A stretch of 64,000 bases of DNA from Natronorubrum halophilum (lineage in GTDB: Archaea; Halobacteriota; Halobacteria; Halobacteriales; Natrialbaceae), in assembly GCF_003670115.1 (NCBI RefSeq), contig NZ_QQTY01000004.1, forward strand, positions 496,001 to 560,000, given 5' to 3'. Under the pieces are notes generated by a model that worked only from the letters and a program-made list of their open reading frames with translations, had not been told where the DNA came from and searched no databases. Of the stretch, positions 33,899 to 42,717 are shown piece by piece; the first letter of the stretch is position 1, and each line of letters begins with the position of its first letter. The position numbers and the translations under genes were made by a program.

Positions 33899-34867
33899 AT
33901 GGACCTCGATATCGTCGACGATCTCAAACAACCCGAATACACCGGCGAGAATCGGTGTGAGCCGTGTACGATTCTCAACCTGGCTATCGCTGCGGTGGTC
34001 GGGTCGCTCATCGCGCGCAAGTCCAGACTCGGCGGGGCGCTCGCGATCGGTCTTTCGATCGCCCTCATCTATCTGCGAGGGTATCTCGTTCCGGGAACCC
34101 CGACGCTTACGAAACGGTATCTCCCGCCCGCGGTCTTGGAGTGGTTCGGGAAGGAGCCGGAACCCGAACTCGCCAGCGGCTTCGGCGGCGTCGATACCGA
34201 ATCGAGAGACGACGCTCGCGGCGGGGAATCGACGGGTACGGAGTCCGTAGCCGGATCCGGGCACGGGGCCGACGACGCGAGCGCGGCCGAAGTTCCCGCC
34301 GAAACCGCTTCGCACGACGAGTCCGAGACGACCGACGAACGCGAACCGCTCGATCTCGAGGCGTACTTCCTCGAACACGACGTCCTCGAGCCGTGTGCCG
34401 ACAGAGACGACCTCTGTCTCACCGACAAGTTCGAGCGCGCCTGGCTCGAGGGGATCGAGGCGCTGGACGAATCGGGTATCGACGCCGGGGATGCTGCGGA
34501 CGCGTTCGGATTCGACGTCGATCCCGAGGACTTCGAACTCGAATCCCGCGACGACGCCCAGTTGCTGCGCTCCGACCGGGGCGTCGCCGGCCGCTGGCCG
34601 TCCCGAGCCGCACTGATCGCCGATATCGCCGCCAGCGACGTCCTCGAGACGTGGACCCCCGACTGGGAGGCACAGGCGTCCGAGACGAAAGGGCAGGTCT
34701 GCAACGGGCTCAGGATGTTCCTCGAGACGTGTCCGTCCGGCGGTGCGGTGAGCATGGACGAGGAGGTCGTCGAATCGTGCTGTAGCTCACACGACGTGGT
34801 CGCCGTGACCTGCGAGGAGACGGGCGAACGGCTGTTCGAGCAGCGACTCGACGCCGTCGGTGCCTGA
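33899..34867 (+). CDS. Haloarchaeal membrane protein with cysteine-rich C-terminus
   Basis: A 322-residue protein. The N-terminus (EYTGENRCEPCTILNLAIAA) has a CxxC and two membrane helices (about 22-60); an acidic linker follows (about 85-160), then a soluble C-terminal domain with cysteines in LEPCADRDDLC, CNGLRMFLETC and VVESCCSSHDVV. The ATG at 33899 has aaaaataaat about 33 bases before it (leaderless). I do not recognise a family. Cysteines might bind a metal. Confidence 0.75.
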   Translation: MDLDIVDDLKQPEYTGENRCEPCTILNLAIAAVVGSLIARKSRLGGALAIGLSIALIYLRGYLVPGTPTLTKRYLPPAVLEWFGKEPEPELASGFGGVDTESRDDARGGESTGTESVAGSGHGADDASAAEVPAETASHDESETTDEREPLDLEAYFLEHDVLEPCADRDDLCLTDKFERAWLEGIEALDESGIDAGDAADAFGFDVDPEDFELESRDDAQLLRSDRGVAGRWPSRAALIADIAASDVLETWTPDWEAQASETKGQVCNGLRMFLETCPSGGAVSMDEEVVESCCSSHDVVAVTCEETGERLFEQRLDAVGA

Positions 34868-34983
34868 ACGTCCGTTTCGCGCCGTCGAGTGCCTGGCCTC
34901 GAATCCCGACGCACGTCGTCGGCCGACCGTTGTTCTCTGCAACTGCTCTGTCCTCGTTCGGCACCCGAGTACTGCCGACAGTG

Positions 34984-35577
34984 TCAGTTGTCGGCTGCGG
35001 TGGATCGCGCCGACGTGACGCTCGGCTCGATGAACGCGTACTCGGCGAGGTTTCGACCCAGCTTCTCGACTCGCTCCTGAAGGCCCGGGTCGCGAAACCG
35101 ACGACCGTCGATGGCGTCGGGATCCGCCTCGAACTTCTTGGAGGCGTTTCGAACTCCGACCTGATGGGGCAGAACCCAGCCGTGGACGCCCCGAACGGTA
35201 ATTCGCAGGTGATCGAGCGTCGAGCCGTAGCTGCCGCCGCCGGCGGTCGCCAACAGCCCGACGGTCGTGTCCTCGTACTCGTCGAACCCGCAGTAGTCGT
35301 GGAAGTTTTTCAGCACCCCGGAGTAGGAGCCGTGATACACCGGCGTTCCAAGCGCGACGGCGTCGGACTCTCGAACGCGTTGCATCGCGTCCTCGACGTC
35401 GCCTCGCTCGCCAACGTCGGGATCGTACACCGGAATCTCGTGCTCGCGCAGGTCGAGCAGCGTCGTCTCCGCACCGGCGTCGGCGGCCGCCCGAAGGACG
35501 TACTGCAGCGCCGTTCGCGTGTAACTCGTTTCGCGAAGACTTCCGCTAACGGCGACGATGGAGGGTGATCGGGTCAT
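34984..35577 (-). CDS. NAD(P)H-dependent FMN reductase
   Basis: A 197-residue flavodoxin-like reductase. SGSLRETSYTRTAL is the phosphate-binding loop, GTPVYHGSYSGVLKNF is the second FMN loop and GLLATAGGGSYGS the third. It belongs to the NADPH-dependent FMN reductase (SsuE/ArsH-like) family and probably supplies reduced flavin or reduces quinones or metals. It is monocistronic. Confidence 0.92.
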   Translation of the reverse strand: MTRSPSIVAVSGSLRETSYTRTALQYVLRAAADAGAETTLLDLREHEIPVYDPDVGERGDVEDAMQRVRESDAVALGTPVYHGSYSGVLKNFHDYCGFDEYEDTTVGLLATAGGGSYGSTLDHLRITVRGVHGWVLPHQVGVRNASKKFEADPDAIDGRRFRDPGLQERVEKLGRNLAEYAFIEPSVTSARSTAADN

Positions 35578-35719
35578 GGGTGTGATATCGTCGGCAGCCC
35601 GGAAAACGCCGTTGCAATCTCTCAGTGGGGCGTCCTCGCGTCGCCGGTGGTCGGGCTGTTTCCGCTCCCCGCGTGTGCGACAGCGTCGCCTTTTTCGCCG
35701 GTGACGTAGACGGACGCGT

Positions 35720-37120
35720 ATGGAGACGATCAGCTTCGGTACCGACGGCTGGCGGGCGACGCTCGAGGAGTTTACGACGCCTCGGGTTCGGATGGTTGGA
35801 CAGGCTGTCGCGACGTACCTCCACGACGAAGGGCTCGAGGGGACGGTCGTCGTCGGCTACGACGCTCGCGAGACCTCCCGCGGGTTCGCCGAGGAGGTGG
35901 CGCGGGTGCTGTGTGCGAACGGCTTCGACGTCATCGTGCCGGAGCGCGACCGGCCGACGCCGCTGGTCGCCCACGCGATCGTCGAGCGGGACCTGGCGGG
36001 CGGTCTCGCGATCACGGCTTCCCACAACCCGCCGGAGTACAACGGCGTGAAGTTCATTCCCGAGGACGGCGCGCCGGCCCTCCCGGACGTGACGGACGCG
36101 ATCGCGGATCGACTGGCCGAGCCCGACCCCCGTCCCGAAACCGAACACGGCACCGTTCGCGAGGTCGATCTCGTTACCCCCCACGCCGATAGCGTCCTCG
36201 AGTTAGTCGAGACCGTCACCGGCAGTGCCGACCTCTCGGATGCGGACCTGACCGTCGCCTACGACGCCATGCACGGCAGCGGTCGGGGAACGACCGACGC
36301 GTTGCTCGAGCGGGCCGGGGTCTCAGTCGAACGTCTGCGCTGTGAGCGCGACCCCGAGTTCGGCGGGGGCGCACCCGAGCCCGCTCCCGAAAACCTCGAG
36401 GCGCTGATCGAACTCGTCACGGACGACGAAACGGCCCCGGAACTCGGCATCGCGAACGACGGCGACGCGGACCGAATCGCCATCGTCACGCCCGAACGCG
36501 GCTACCTCGACGAGAACCTCTTTTTCGCCGCGCTCTACGACTCCCTGCTCGAGGACGATTCGGGATCGGTCGTCCGGAGCGTCTCCACGACCTACCTGAT
36601 CGACCGCGTAGCTGACGCTCACGGCGAGACCGTCCACGAGGTTCCGGTCGGCTTCAAGTGGGTCGCCGAGGCGATGGGTGACCACGACGCGCTCGTCGGG
36701 GGCGAAGAGTCCGGCGGCTTCACCGTTCGCGGTCACGTCCGCGAGAAAGACGGCGTCCTGATGGCATTGCTCGCGGCCGTCATGCACGCCGCGGAGCCGA
36801 TCGATTCGCGGGTCGACCGCCTGCTCGAGGCGCACGGCGCGGTCGTACAGGACAAGCGAAGCGTGCCCTGTCCCGACCACGAGAAGGCCCGAGTACTCTC
36901 CGAACTCGAGGACGAGATTCCCGAGACCGTCGCGGGAACGGCCGTCGAGGGCGTCAACACCGCCGACGGGTTCAAGCTCCAACTCGCCGACGGCTCGTGG
37001 CTGTTGATCCGCCCCAGCGGGACCGAGCCGGTGTTGCGGGTCTACGCCGAGGGGGCGGACGAGCGTCGGGTCGGCGAGTTGCTCGAGGCCGGCCGGGAGT
37101 TAGTCGAACCGCTCGTGTGA
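35720..37120 (+). CDS. Phosphoglucomutase/phosphomannomutase family protein
   Basis: A 466-residue alpha-D-phosphohexomutase. The phosphoserine loop is ITASHNPPEYNGVK, the metal loop ANDGDADRIAI, the sugar-recognition loop GGEESGGF and the phosphate loop RPSGTEPVLRVYAEG, all intact. It converts hexose 1- and 6-phosphates, or possibly glucosamine phosphate, for glycosylation and cell-surface synthesis. Specificity cannot be set from sequence. Confidence 0.93.
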   Translation: METISFGTDGWRATLEEFTTPRVRMVGQAVATYLHDEGLEGTVVVGYDARETSRGFAEEVARVLCANGFDVIVPERDRPTPLVAHAIVERDLAGGLAITASHNPPEYNGVKFIPEDGAPALPDVTDAIADRLAEPDPRPETEHGTVREVDLVTPHADSVLELVETVTGSADLSDADLTVAYDAMHGSGRGTTDALLERAGVSVERLRCERDPEFGGGAPEPAPENLEALIELVTDDETAPELGIANDGDADRIAIVTPERGYLDENLFFAALYDSLLEDDSGSVVRSVSTTYLIDRVADAHGETVHEVPVGFKWVAEAMGDHDALVGGEESGGFTVRGHVREKDGVLMALLAAVMHAAEPIDSRVDRLLEAHGAVVQDKRSVPCPDHEKARVLSELEDEIPETVAGTAVEGVNTADGFKLQLADGSWLLIRPSGTEPVLRVYAEGADERRVGELLEAGRELVEPLV

Positions 37121-37190
37121 CCGACGAATCGGTTCCAGGGTTGCGATCTCCGGGTCCCTCTTTACCAGTGTCGATCCGTAGCATACAGAC

Positions 37191-37562
37191 ATGAGCGAAG
37201 GCAAGCGCGAGGACGCCGCGTACACGGAACTCACCCCGGACTCGTGGCACCAAAACGACGACGGCAACTACTACATCGACTGTCCGGAGTGTGGCTCCGC
37301 GGCGACGCTGATGAACGTCGTCGCACACGGTCGGTGTAACGGCTATCTCAACCAGCAGGAAGGCGAAACCGAACTCGACGAGGAGGCGTTCGACTGCACG
37401 GCGAAGCTCTGGTTCGAACTAGGTTACACGTCGGAACCCGAGGCGGAAGCGACGGAGTCGGACGTCGAGCAGTCCGCCGAAAGCGTCACCACGGGCGAGG
37501 GCGTCCCGGCCTCGGATCAGCCGCCGGGCTCGGACGGCACAGTGAGCGAAGAACAGCAGTAA
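37191..37562 (+). CDS. Small zinc-ribbon protein, haloarchaeal
   Basis: A 123-residue acidic protein whose core is YYIDCPECGSAATLMN, with further cysteines in GRCNGY and FDCTA. The four could form a zinc site. The C-terminal 45 residues are low-complexity and disordered. It follows the phosphohexomutase gene by 70 bases on the same strand. No known function. Confidence 0.75.
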   Translation: MSEGKREDAAYTELTPDSWHQNDDGNYYIDCPECGSAATLMNVVAHGRCNGYLNQQEGETELDEEAFDCTAKLWFELGYTSEPEAEATESDVEQSAESVTTGEGVPASDQPPGSDGTVSEEQQ

Positions 37563-37615
37563 GCGATCCTCCTTCTCGAGTGGCGACCGTCGTACGGTCT
37601 GCTGTAACGATTTAC

Positions 37616-37651
37616 CGGTGCAACCGAGGGATAGGTCCCGGCTGCACCGGA
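37616..37651. terminator. Bidirectional hairpin between convergent genes
   Basis: CCGGTGCA (37616-37623) and TGCACCGG (37644-37651) form an 8-base perfect stem, with an inner GGGA-tagg-TCCC helix. It stands between a plus-strand gene ending at 37562 and cysE ending at 37673 on the other strand. A role as shared transcript end or 3' structure is inferred. Confidence 0.5.
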
Positions 37652-37672
37652 AATGACTTACAGCGGACCGTA

Positions 37673-38191
37673 TCAGTCGACTCGCTCCGCCGGCACACCG
37701 ACGACCGTCGATCCGGGCTCGACGTCTCGAGTGACGACCGACCCGGCACCGACGGCCGCGTCCGTTCCGACCGTGATATCCCCCAGCAGCGTCGCGTTCG
37801 CACCGATCCGGACGCCTGATTCGACGGTCGGGTGTCGCTTGACCGGCTCGTTCGTGTCGCCGCCGAGCGTGACGCCGTGGTACATGTGGACGTCGTCGCC
37901 GACCTCGGCCGTCTCGCCGATCACGACGCCCATTCCGTGATCGATCGTCACCCGCCGACCGATCGTCGCGCCCGGGTGGATCTCGACGCCGGTGAGCAGG
38001 CGAACCAGGTGGGAGAACAGCCGGGCGAACAGTCGAGCGCCGGGGGCGTCGGCGTTCCAGAACCGGTGGGCGATCCGGTGGCCCCAGACCGCGTGGACGC
38101 CCGGGTAGGCGAGCGCAACTTCGAGACACCGCTTCGCGGCGGGATCGCGACTGCACATCGCCCGCGTATCCTCACGCAGTCGGTCGAACAT
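37673..38191 (-). CDS. cysE: Serine O-acetyltransferase
   Basis: Transfers acetyl from acetyl-CoA to serine, the first step of cysteine synthesis. The 172-residue protein has the N-terminal helix ([22 protein letters not shown]) and the left-handed beta-helix hexapeptides with [28 protein letters not shown] and YHGVTLGG, ending with GVPAERVD. Active-site His/Asp residues are retained. No cysK is nearby. Shorter than bacterial CysE but typical for the archaeal type. Confidence 0.93.
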   Translation of the reverse strand: MFDRLREDTRAMCSRDPAAKRCLEVALAYPGVHAVWGHRIAHRFWNADAPGARLFARLFSHLVRLLTGVEIHPGATIGRRVTIDHGMGVVIGETAEVGDDVHMYHGVTLGGDTNEPVKRHPTVESGVRIGANATLLGDITVGTDAAVGAGSVVTRDVEPGSTVVGVPAERVD

Positions 38192-38417
38192 CTCTCACCC
38201 ATCGGATCGCGGCGGTTGTGACGCGACGCCCTCGAGAACCGGCGCGGCGAGCGCTCGAGGGACAACACCGGCCGGCGAGGCGACGAGGAGCGTTCCTGTC
38301 GATACACGTGAGATAGCCGGTGGATACCATATCCGAACGTACCGGCGAAACCGCCTAAAAGGGTTCGTTTCCCGTCGATCGATCCGCCCGCTCTCGTTCC
38401 CCGATCTCCGCTTCGAC

Positions 38418-39086
38418 TCATTTCCCGCGGGCGAGTCGGCGGCCGATCCGCTCGGGGAGTCCGGCCTCGCTGACGGCCTTCTGGACCGTCTCGATATCGT
38501 ACTCGACGCGGTCGGTGTCCACGGTCATCGCCTCGAGGTCGACCACCGCGTAGCCCGCTCGCGGATCGCCGTCTCTCGGCTGTCCGACGCTGCCCGGATT
38601 GACGACGATTCCCTCCGCGTACCGTTCGACCCCCTGAACGTGGGTGTGGCCAAGCGCTAGCACGTCCTCGTCTTCGAGGAGCCGCGGCGAGAACTCGTCC
38701 GGGTAGGTGTAGCGCGTGTACCGCTCCGGATCGTCCGGGTGGCCGTGGACGAGTTTGACCCGTCCGTCGCACTCGAGGCGTTCCTCGGGCAGCGACTCGA
38801 GCCACGCGAACTGGTCGTCCGAAAGCTGCGTTTTCGCGTACTCGACGCCCGCCCGCGCCATCCCGTTGAACCGGAACGCGGTGCCCTCGACGACCGCGGC
38901 GTCGTGGTTGCCGACCACCGTCGGAACGCCCCGCTCCCGGAGCGCGTCGACGCACTCGGCGGGCCAGGGATTGTACCCCACGACGTCGCCCGCACACAGG
39001 AGCCGATCGACCGGTGGCATGTCCTCGAGGACAGCCTCGAGTGCGACCCGATTGCCGTGGACGTCGGAGATGAGCCCGACTTTCAT
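38418..39086 (-). CDS. YfcE/MJ0936-like metallophosphodiesterase
   Basis: A 222-residue calcineurin-like phosphoesterase: LISDVHGN (first metal motif), CAGDVVGYNPWP, VVGNHD, LVHGHPD and LGHTHVQG complete the two-metal centre. The C-terminus adds VNPGSVGQPRDGDPRAG. This family hydrolyses phosphodiesters such as cyclic nucleotides in vitro; the substrate here is unknown. It is monocistronic. Confidence 0.92.
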   Translation of the reverse strand: MKVGLISDVHGNRVALEAVLEDMPPVDRLLCAGDVVGYNPWPAECVDALRERGVPTVVGNHDAAVVEGTAFRFNGMARAGVEYAKTQLSDDQFAWLESLPEERLECDGRVKLVHGHPDDPERYTRYTYPDEFSPRLLEDEDVLALGHTHVQGVERYAEGIVVNPGSVGQPRDGDPRAGYAVVDLEAMTVDTDRVEYDIETVQKAVSEAGLPERIGRRLARGK

Positions 39087-39375
39087 ACGCCGAGGCTAAC
39101 GCTCTCGAGAGGTTTGTAGGTTGGTTGGAACGGTGCTACTCGACCGACGTTCGTGAACGAACCGCCTCGAGGGCGACGACCGCACTGATGCCGAGGATTC
39201 CGCCGAGACCGAAACTCGTCGGGAGGACGACGGGAATCTCGAGTCGGGCGCTGGCGGAATTGATCTGTGTACGTGTTCCGCTCGTAACCGGTTCGGGTCC
39301 CCGTTCCGAACTGCGGCCGATCGACTCTCGTCGCAGTCCGATCCCCTTCGTGACGGACTCCGATGGCGGTAGCGG

Positions 39376-39966
39376 TCAGTCGCCGTTCTCGATCGCCGTC
39401 TCGAAGCCGTCGTCGGTTCGGGCGACGCCGGCCGCACAGACCGCGTGTTCGAACTCGAGATCGTACACCTCGCTCGCGGCGGCGTCGGCGCTCTCGGCCG
39501 TGAGATCGATGGTTTCGGGGGAGTCCTTCTCGTAGGTCGCGACCAGCGTCGGTTCCTCGACCGTTTCGACCAGCAGGGCGTCCTTTCGGACGGTCCCGAT
39601 CAGCGCCTCGCCGTCGCCGCCGATCGTCGCCGCGATCCGGGGCGTGTTGTAGTCGTCCTTCTCGTAATCCAGCGCGAGTAGACTCTCAGCGAGGGCGTCT
39701 CGAGCGGGATAGCCCGACTCGAGTTTCTCCGCGATCGGATCGACGTGCGAGCCGTTCCCGAAGGCGGCCGTCTCGCCCGTCGGCGTCTCGACCACCCGCA
39801 GGCAGTTGTACGACACGTAGGGATTGTCCGTCTCGGGGGCGTCCTCGGTGGGACCGACGGTGAGGGCGTCCTCGCGGGCGGTGATCTTTCGATTCGGGAA
39901 CGAACGCGAGGAGACGCGGTAGGCTCCGACCTCGGGACCGACGACGACGAATCGTCCAACGTACAT
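39376..39966 (-). CDS. purO: Archaeal IMP cyclohydrolase PurO
   Basis: Closes the IMP ring from FAICAR in the archaeal purine pathway. The 196-residue protein starts [20 protein letters not shown] at 39966 (a longer frame starting at 40035 is unlikely). [19 protein letters not shown] and [10 protein letters not shown] are characteristic of the PurO family. The stop at 39376 is followed, in the same frame, by about 79 further sense codons ending in a hydrophobic segment (see findings). Confidence 0.9.
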   Translation of the reverse strand: MYVGRFVVVGPEVGAYRVSSRSFPNRKITAREDALTVGPTEDAPETDNPYVSYNCLRVVETPTGETAAFGNGSHVDPIAEKLESGYPARDALAESLLALDYEKDDYNTPRIAATIGGDGEALIGTVRKDALLVETVEEPTLVATYEKDSPETIDLTAESADAAASEVYDLEFEHAVCAAGVARTDDGFETAIENGD

Positions 39967-40088
39967 GCTCGAACGTGTGGGGGTGGCGGGAAAAGGAATG
40001 TCGGTTCGCGCTCGAACGGCCGTTTTCGCCGACACCGTGGCGGGTGGTGGGGCGAGGATTTATACGTGAGAGCGAGGCGAACGAGGGC

Positions 40089-40200
40089 GTGACGACGGAA
40101 AGGGCGTGTCTCGAGGCGTTGTGGGAGGCCGCCGATCGCCTGGGCGGATCGCCGACGAAAGCGCAGTACGAGGGGGTGGGGCCGATGCCGGCCTCGATAT
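40089..40200 (+). pseudogene. Truncated homing-endonuclease-associated-repeat gene
   Basis: From a GTG at 40089, with a TATA-like gatttatac about 30 bases upstream, the frame reads RACLEALWEAADRLGGSPT and KAQYEGVGPMPAS, the start of a haloarchaeal homing-endonuclease-associated-repeat (HNH) protein. Similarity ends after about 36 codons. The rest of the usual domain is missing, and the frame runs on into the tRNA-Gln gene. The exact 3' end of the remnant is approximate. Confidence 0.6.
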
Positions 40201-40283
40201 CCGGTCCAGTTCGTAACACTCTAATATGGACACCCACTACTGAGGTGTACGTCGTCGGTAGCCGAGACCGGCGAAACATATCC

Positions 40284-40356
40284 AGTCCATTAGGGTAGTG
40301 GCCAATCCTGAAGCCTTCTGGGGGCTTCGACGCTGGTTCGAATCCAGCATGGACTA
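40284..40356 (+). tRNA. tRNA-Gln (anticodon CUG)
   Basis: Acceptor arms AGTCCAT (40284-40290) and ATGGACT (40349-40355) are perfectly complementary, with discriminator A at 40356. The D stem GGGT/ATCC, the anticodon arm (AAGCC, loop TTCTGGG, GGCTT) and the T arm GCTGG-TTCGAAT-CCAGC are regular. The seven-base loop places CTG at the anticodon, for glutamine codon CAG. CCA is not encoded and no intron is seen. Confidence 0.9.
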
Positions 40357-40405
40357 TTCCACCGTTCTTTCATCTCGAGAATTATACTAGCTCCGTCTCC
40401 ACATT

Positions 40406-40425
40406 TCCAGTCGAAACAAAGGGGT
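40406..40425 (-). repeat. ORB-like element beside tRNA-Gln
   Basis: TCCAGTCGAAACAAAGGGGT matches the origin ORB 20-mer at all but one core position (inverse strand: ACCCCTTTGTTTCGACTGGA). It lies between the tRNA and the lipoprotein gene, far from the origin. Confidence 0.6.
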
Positions 40426-40484
40426 CAGTCCGACGAGTTGACCAACCAGAAACCATATTGAAGCGCGAGCCCTACTCTGCGTCA

Positions 40485-41234
40485 ATGAATCGACGGCAGG
40501 TTCTCACGGCAGGGGCGGCGATGGCCGCTACGGTTGTCGCCGGCTGTCTCAGTGGTGACGGCGATGTCGAGCAGGGCGACGGATACGGTCCGGAATCGGA
40601 TACCGTCCCCGACGAGCGGTCGATCGATACCGACGCCTACGAGACGCAGACGTTCGAGGGCGTCGAGGTTCCACTTGCACCGATAACGGACGTCTACTAC
40701 TGGTATCAGCGACGGGAGTCCCGTATTGCCGATGCGCGAGGTGCTGACCAGTTCAAGGAGAGTCGCATCGTCGGTGCAGCGTTTAGCAAAGCGCCCGACG
40801 GTGTCGACGACGATCCGACCGACGACTGGGCCACCGACGATCGGATCGTCACGTACTGCGGGTGTCCACACCACCTCTCCGGACTGCGTGCTGCGTCGCT
40901 GATCGACGACGGCTACGAGGAGGTGTACGCGCTCGACGAGGGGTTCCAGGCGTGGATCGATCAGGGCTATCCGATCGAGGGAACGGAGGTCTCGTCCGAG
41001 CGGGTGAGCTACGAGATACGAGGACAGTCGGATCCCGCGTACGCCGGGGAGATGGTCTGGCTCGAGCAACTCGACGCGGATCGGGCCGAAGCCGCGCCGA
41101 TCGCCGACGACGGCTCGTACACGCTCCAACTCCACTACGCGGGCTCGACCGACTCCCCCTTCAGAGTCGAGGCCCCCGACTACGCGACCGAGGGAACGCT
41201 CGAGGAACTGACGAGCGACACGATTACGGTCTGA
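40485..41234 (+). CDS. Rhodanese-like secreted lipoprotein
   Basis: A 249-residue exported protein. The N-terminus MNRRQVLTAGAAMAATVVAG is a Tat-type twin-arginine signal ending in a lipobox VAGC. The rhodanese domain (about 60-165) has the active-site cysteine in TYCGCPHHLSGLRA and the flanking GYEEVYALDEGFQAW. The C-terminal 70 residues are beta-rich. The ATG at 40485 has a ccatattg box about 31 bases before it. It might handle sulfane sulfur or cyanide outside the cell; substrate unknown. Confidence 0.85.
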   Translation: MNRRQVLTAGAAMAATVVAGCLSGDGDVEQGDGYGPESDTVPDERSIDTDAYETQTFEGVEVPLAPITDVYYWYQRRESRIADARGADQFKESRIVGAAFSKAPDGVDDDPTDDWATDDRIVTYCGCPHHLSGLRAASLIDDGYEEVYALDEGFQAWIDQGYPIEGTEVSSERVSYEIRGQSDPAYAGEMVWLEQLDADRAEAAPIADDGSYTLQLHYAGSTDSPFRVEAPDYATEGTLEELTSDTITV

Positions 41235-41254
41235 TCCCGGACCCGAAAGACGCG

Positions 41255-42613
41255 TCAGGTCCGTTCGTACGCCCCGTTTCGCTCGAGTTCGCCGCGCTTT
41301 CGAAGCACGTCCGGCGTCCGGCAGATTCCTGGGGCACCGGTCACCTGCGGCACCGTACAGTTGTTACAGCTCTCACAGAGCACGCGCGAGCCGTCGTCTT
41401 CAGACCCAGTCTCGAGTAGTCGCGCCCCTAACCGCGGTTCGGCGTAGAAGGGCCGGGCCATGCCGACCATGTCGCAGGCCGGCGACTCCCCCCCGTCGCT
41501 GGATTCACCGCTCGAGTCCCCCAGCAACCGATCCATCCGCGCTCGCTCGCGGACCCCGCCCTCTGCCAGCACGGGTATCGACACCCGTTCGCGAACGCGC
41601 CGGCAGAAGTCCGCGTTCCACGCGGGTTCGAAGTCGTACTGCAGCGACTGGACCCGATTCGCCACCGAGACGAGTCGCTTGTGCGTCGGACCGCCGAAGG
41701 CCGCGTCGTACTCCGCCTGCAGTCCCTCGTTCGCCCACGCCCGCTCGGGGTACTCACCGCGGACGATGCTCATATCCCAGACGACCGACGTCTGGACGGG
41801 AACCACCGCGTCGTAGCCGATTTCTTCGAGTCGGCGGGCGATTTCGATCCCGTCCTCGAGCGACAGTTTCCGGCGAACGAGCGGCGACGGCGGCGCGGGC
41901 GTCTCGGCGGGCACCTTGGTCATCAGGGGGACGTCACCGGCGCGCTCGCGGATCTCCTCGTGGACGAGCGCGAGAAACTCGAGTCTGGCCTCGGGACTCC
42001 CACCGAACTCGTCGTCGCGGCGGTTGTAGAAGGGCGAGAGAAACTGCTGGACGATCCCCATGTTCGCGCCCGAGAGGTGGATGCCGTCGTAGCCCGCGTC
42101 GACGGCGTACTCGGCCGACCGGCCGAAATCGGCCGCGAGGTCGTACACTTCCGCAGTCGTGAGGACGTGCGGATCGTACTCGAGGAACCCGAGCCGATCG
42201 AGTGACTGCAACTGCCACGGCGGCTCCGAGACGGCGAGTTGCTCGAGGTCCGGATGCTCCCGTCGGTACTCGGCGTGCCAGGTCTCCATACTTCGGAGCC
42301 CGCCGTGCTCGAGTTGGAGGAAGATCCGGCTCCCGTGGTCGTGAATCCGGTCGGTGAGCCGCGAGAGCCGCGAGACGAACTCGGGGTCGTGGACGCGGGT
42401 CATCCCCGGCGCGGCACAGCCGCCGTCGCCGCGGACGATCGTCGCGCCTTGGCAGAGGAGTCCGACGCCCGACGCTGCGGCCGGCTCGAGGTCGTCGATT
42501 AGTGCGTCGACGGCGTCGGGGCCGTTGCCCGCACATTCGAGCAGCGGCGCGCGATAGAGCCGGTTCGGAATCGTCGTGCCGCCGATCTCGATGGGATCCT
42601 CGAGGGTGACCAT
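41255..42613 (-). CDS. NADH:flavin oxidoreductase of the Old Yellow Enzyme family
   Basis: A 452-residue flavoenzyme with the OYE barrel: N-terminal IGGTTIPNRLYRAPL, then GYDGIHLSGANMGIVQQFLS (His and Asn of the active site), FGGSPEARLEFL and a VLAEGGVRERARMD phosphate loop. The C-terminus carries CESCNNCTV and GAPGIC, suggesting a 4Fe-4S cluster as in 2,4-dienoyl-CoA reductase. The start at 42613 is chosen because the frame upstream is arginine-rich and unlike the family. It lies downstream of the ADH gene on the same strand. Confidence 0.85.
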   Translation of the reverse strand: MVTLEDPIEIGGTTIPNRLYRAPLLECAGNGPDAVDALIDDLEPAAASGVGLLCQGATIVRGDGGCAAPGMTRVHDPEFVSRLSRLTDRIHDHGSRIFLQLEHGGLRSMETWHAEYRREHPDLEQLAVSEPPWQLQSLDRLGFLEYDPHVLTTAEVYDLAADFGRSAEYAVDAGYDGIHLSGANMGIVQQFLSPFYNRRDDEFGGSPEARLEFLALVHEEIRERAGDVPLMTKVPAETPAPPSPLVRRKLSLEDGIEIARRLEEIGYDAVVPVQTSVVWDMSIVRGEYPERAWANEGLQAEYDAAFGGPTHKRLVSVANRVQSLQYDFEPAWNADFCRRVRERVSIPVLAEGGVRERARMDRLLGDSSGESSDGGESPACDMVGMARPFYAEPRLGARLLETGSEDDGSRVLCESCNNCTVPQVTGAPGICRTPDVLRKRGELERNGAYERT

Positions 42614-42717
42614 GCAGGGGGTATCATTCGGCTCTACAAGAGCGTAGTGCCGTGCCGGATCGCGGTTCAAATCGTCGCGATTGACACGCCGATCCCGCGA
42701 CGCCAGGGGCGGACAGA

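Noticed and set aside
40284-40356. Integrative element with an integrase next to the tRNA
   Set aside because: No integrase gene and no repeat of the tRNA 3' end was found in the window; only a truncated HNH-repeat gene is there.
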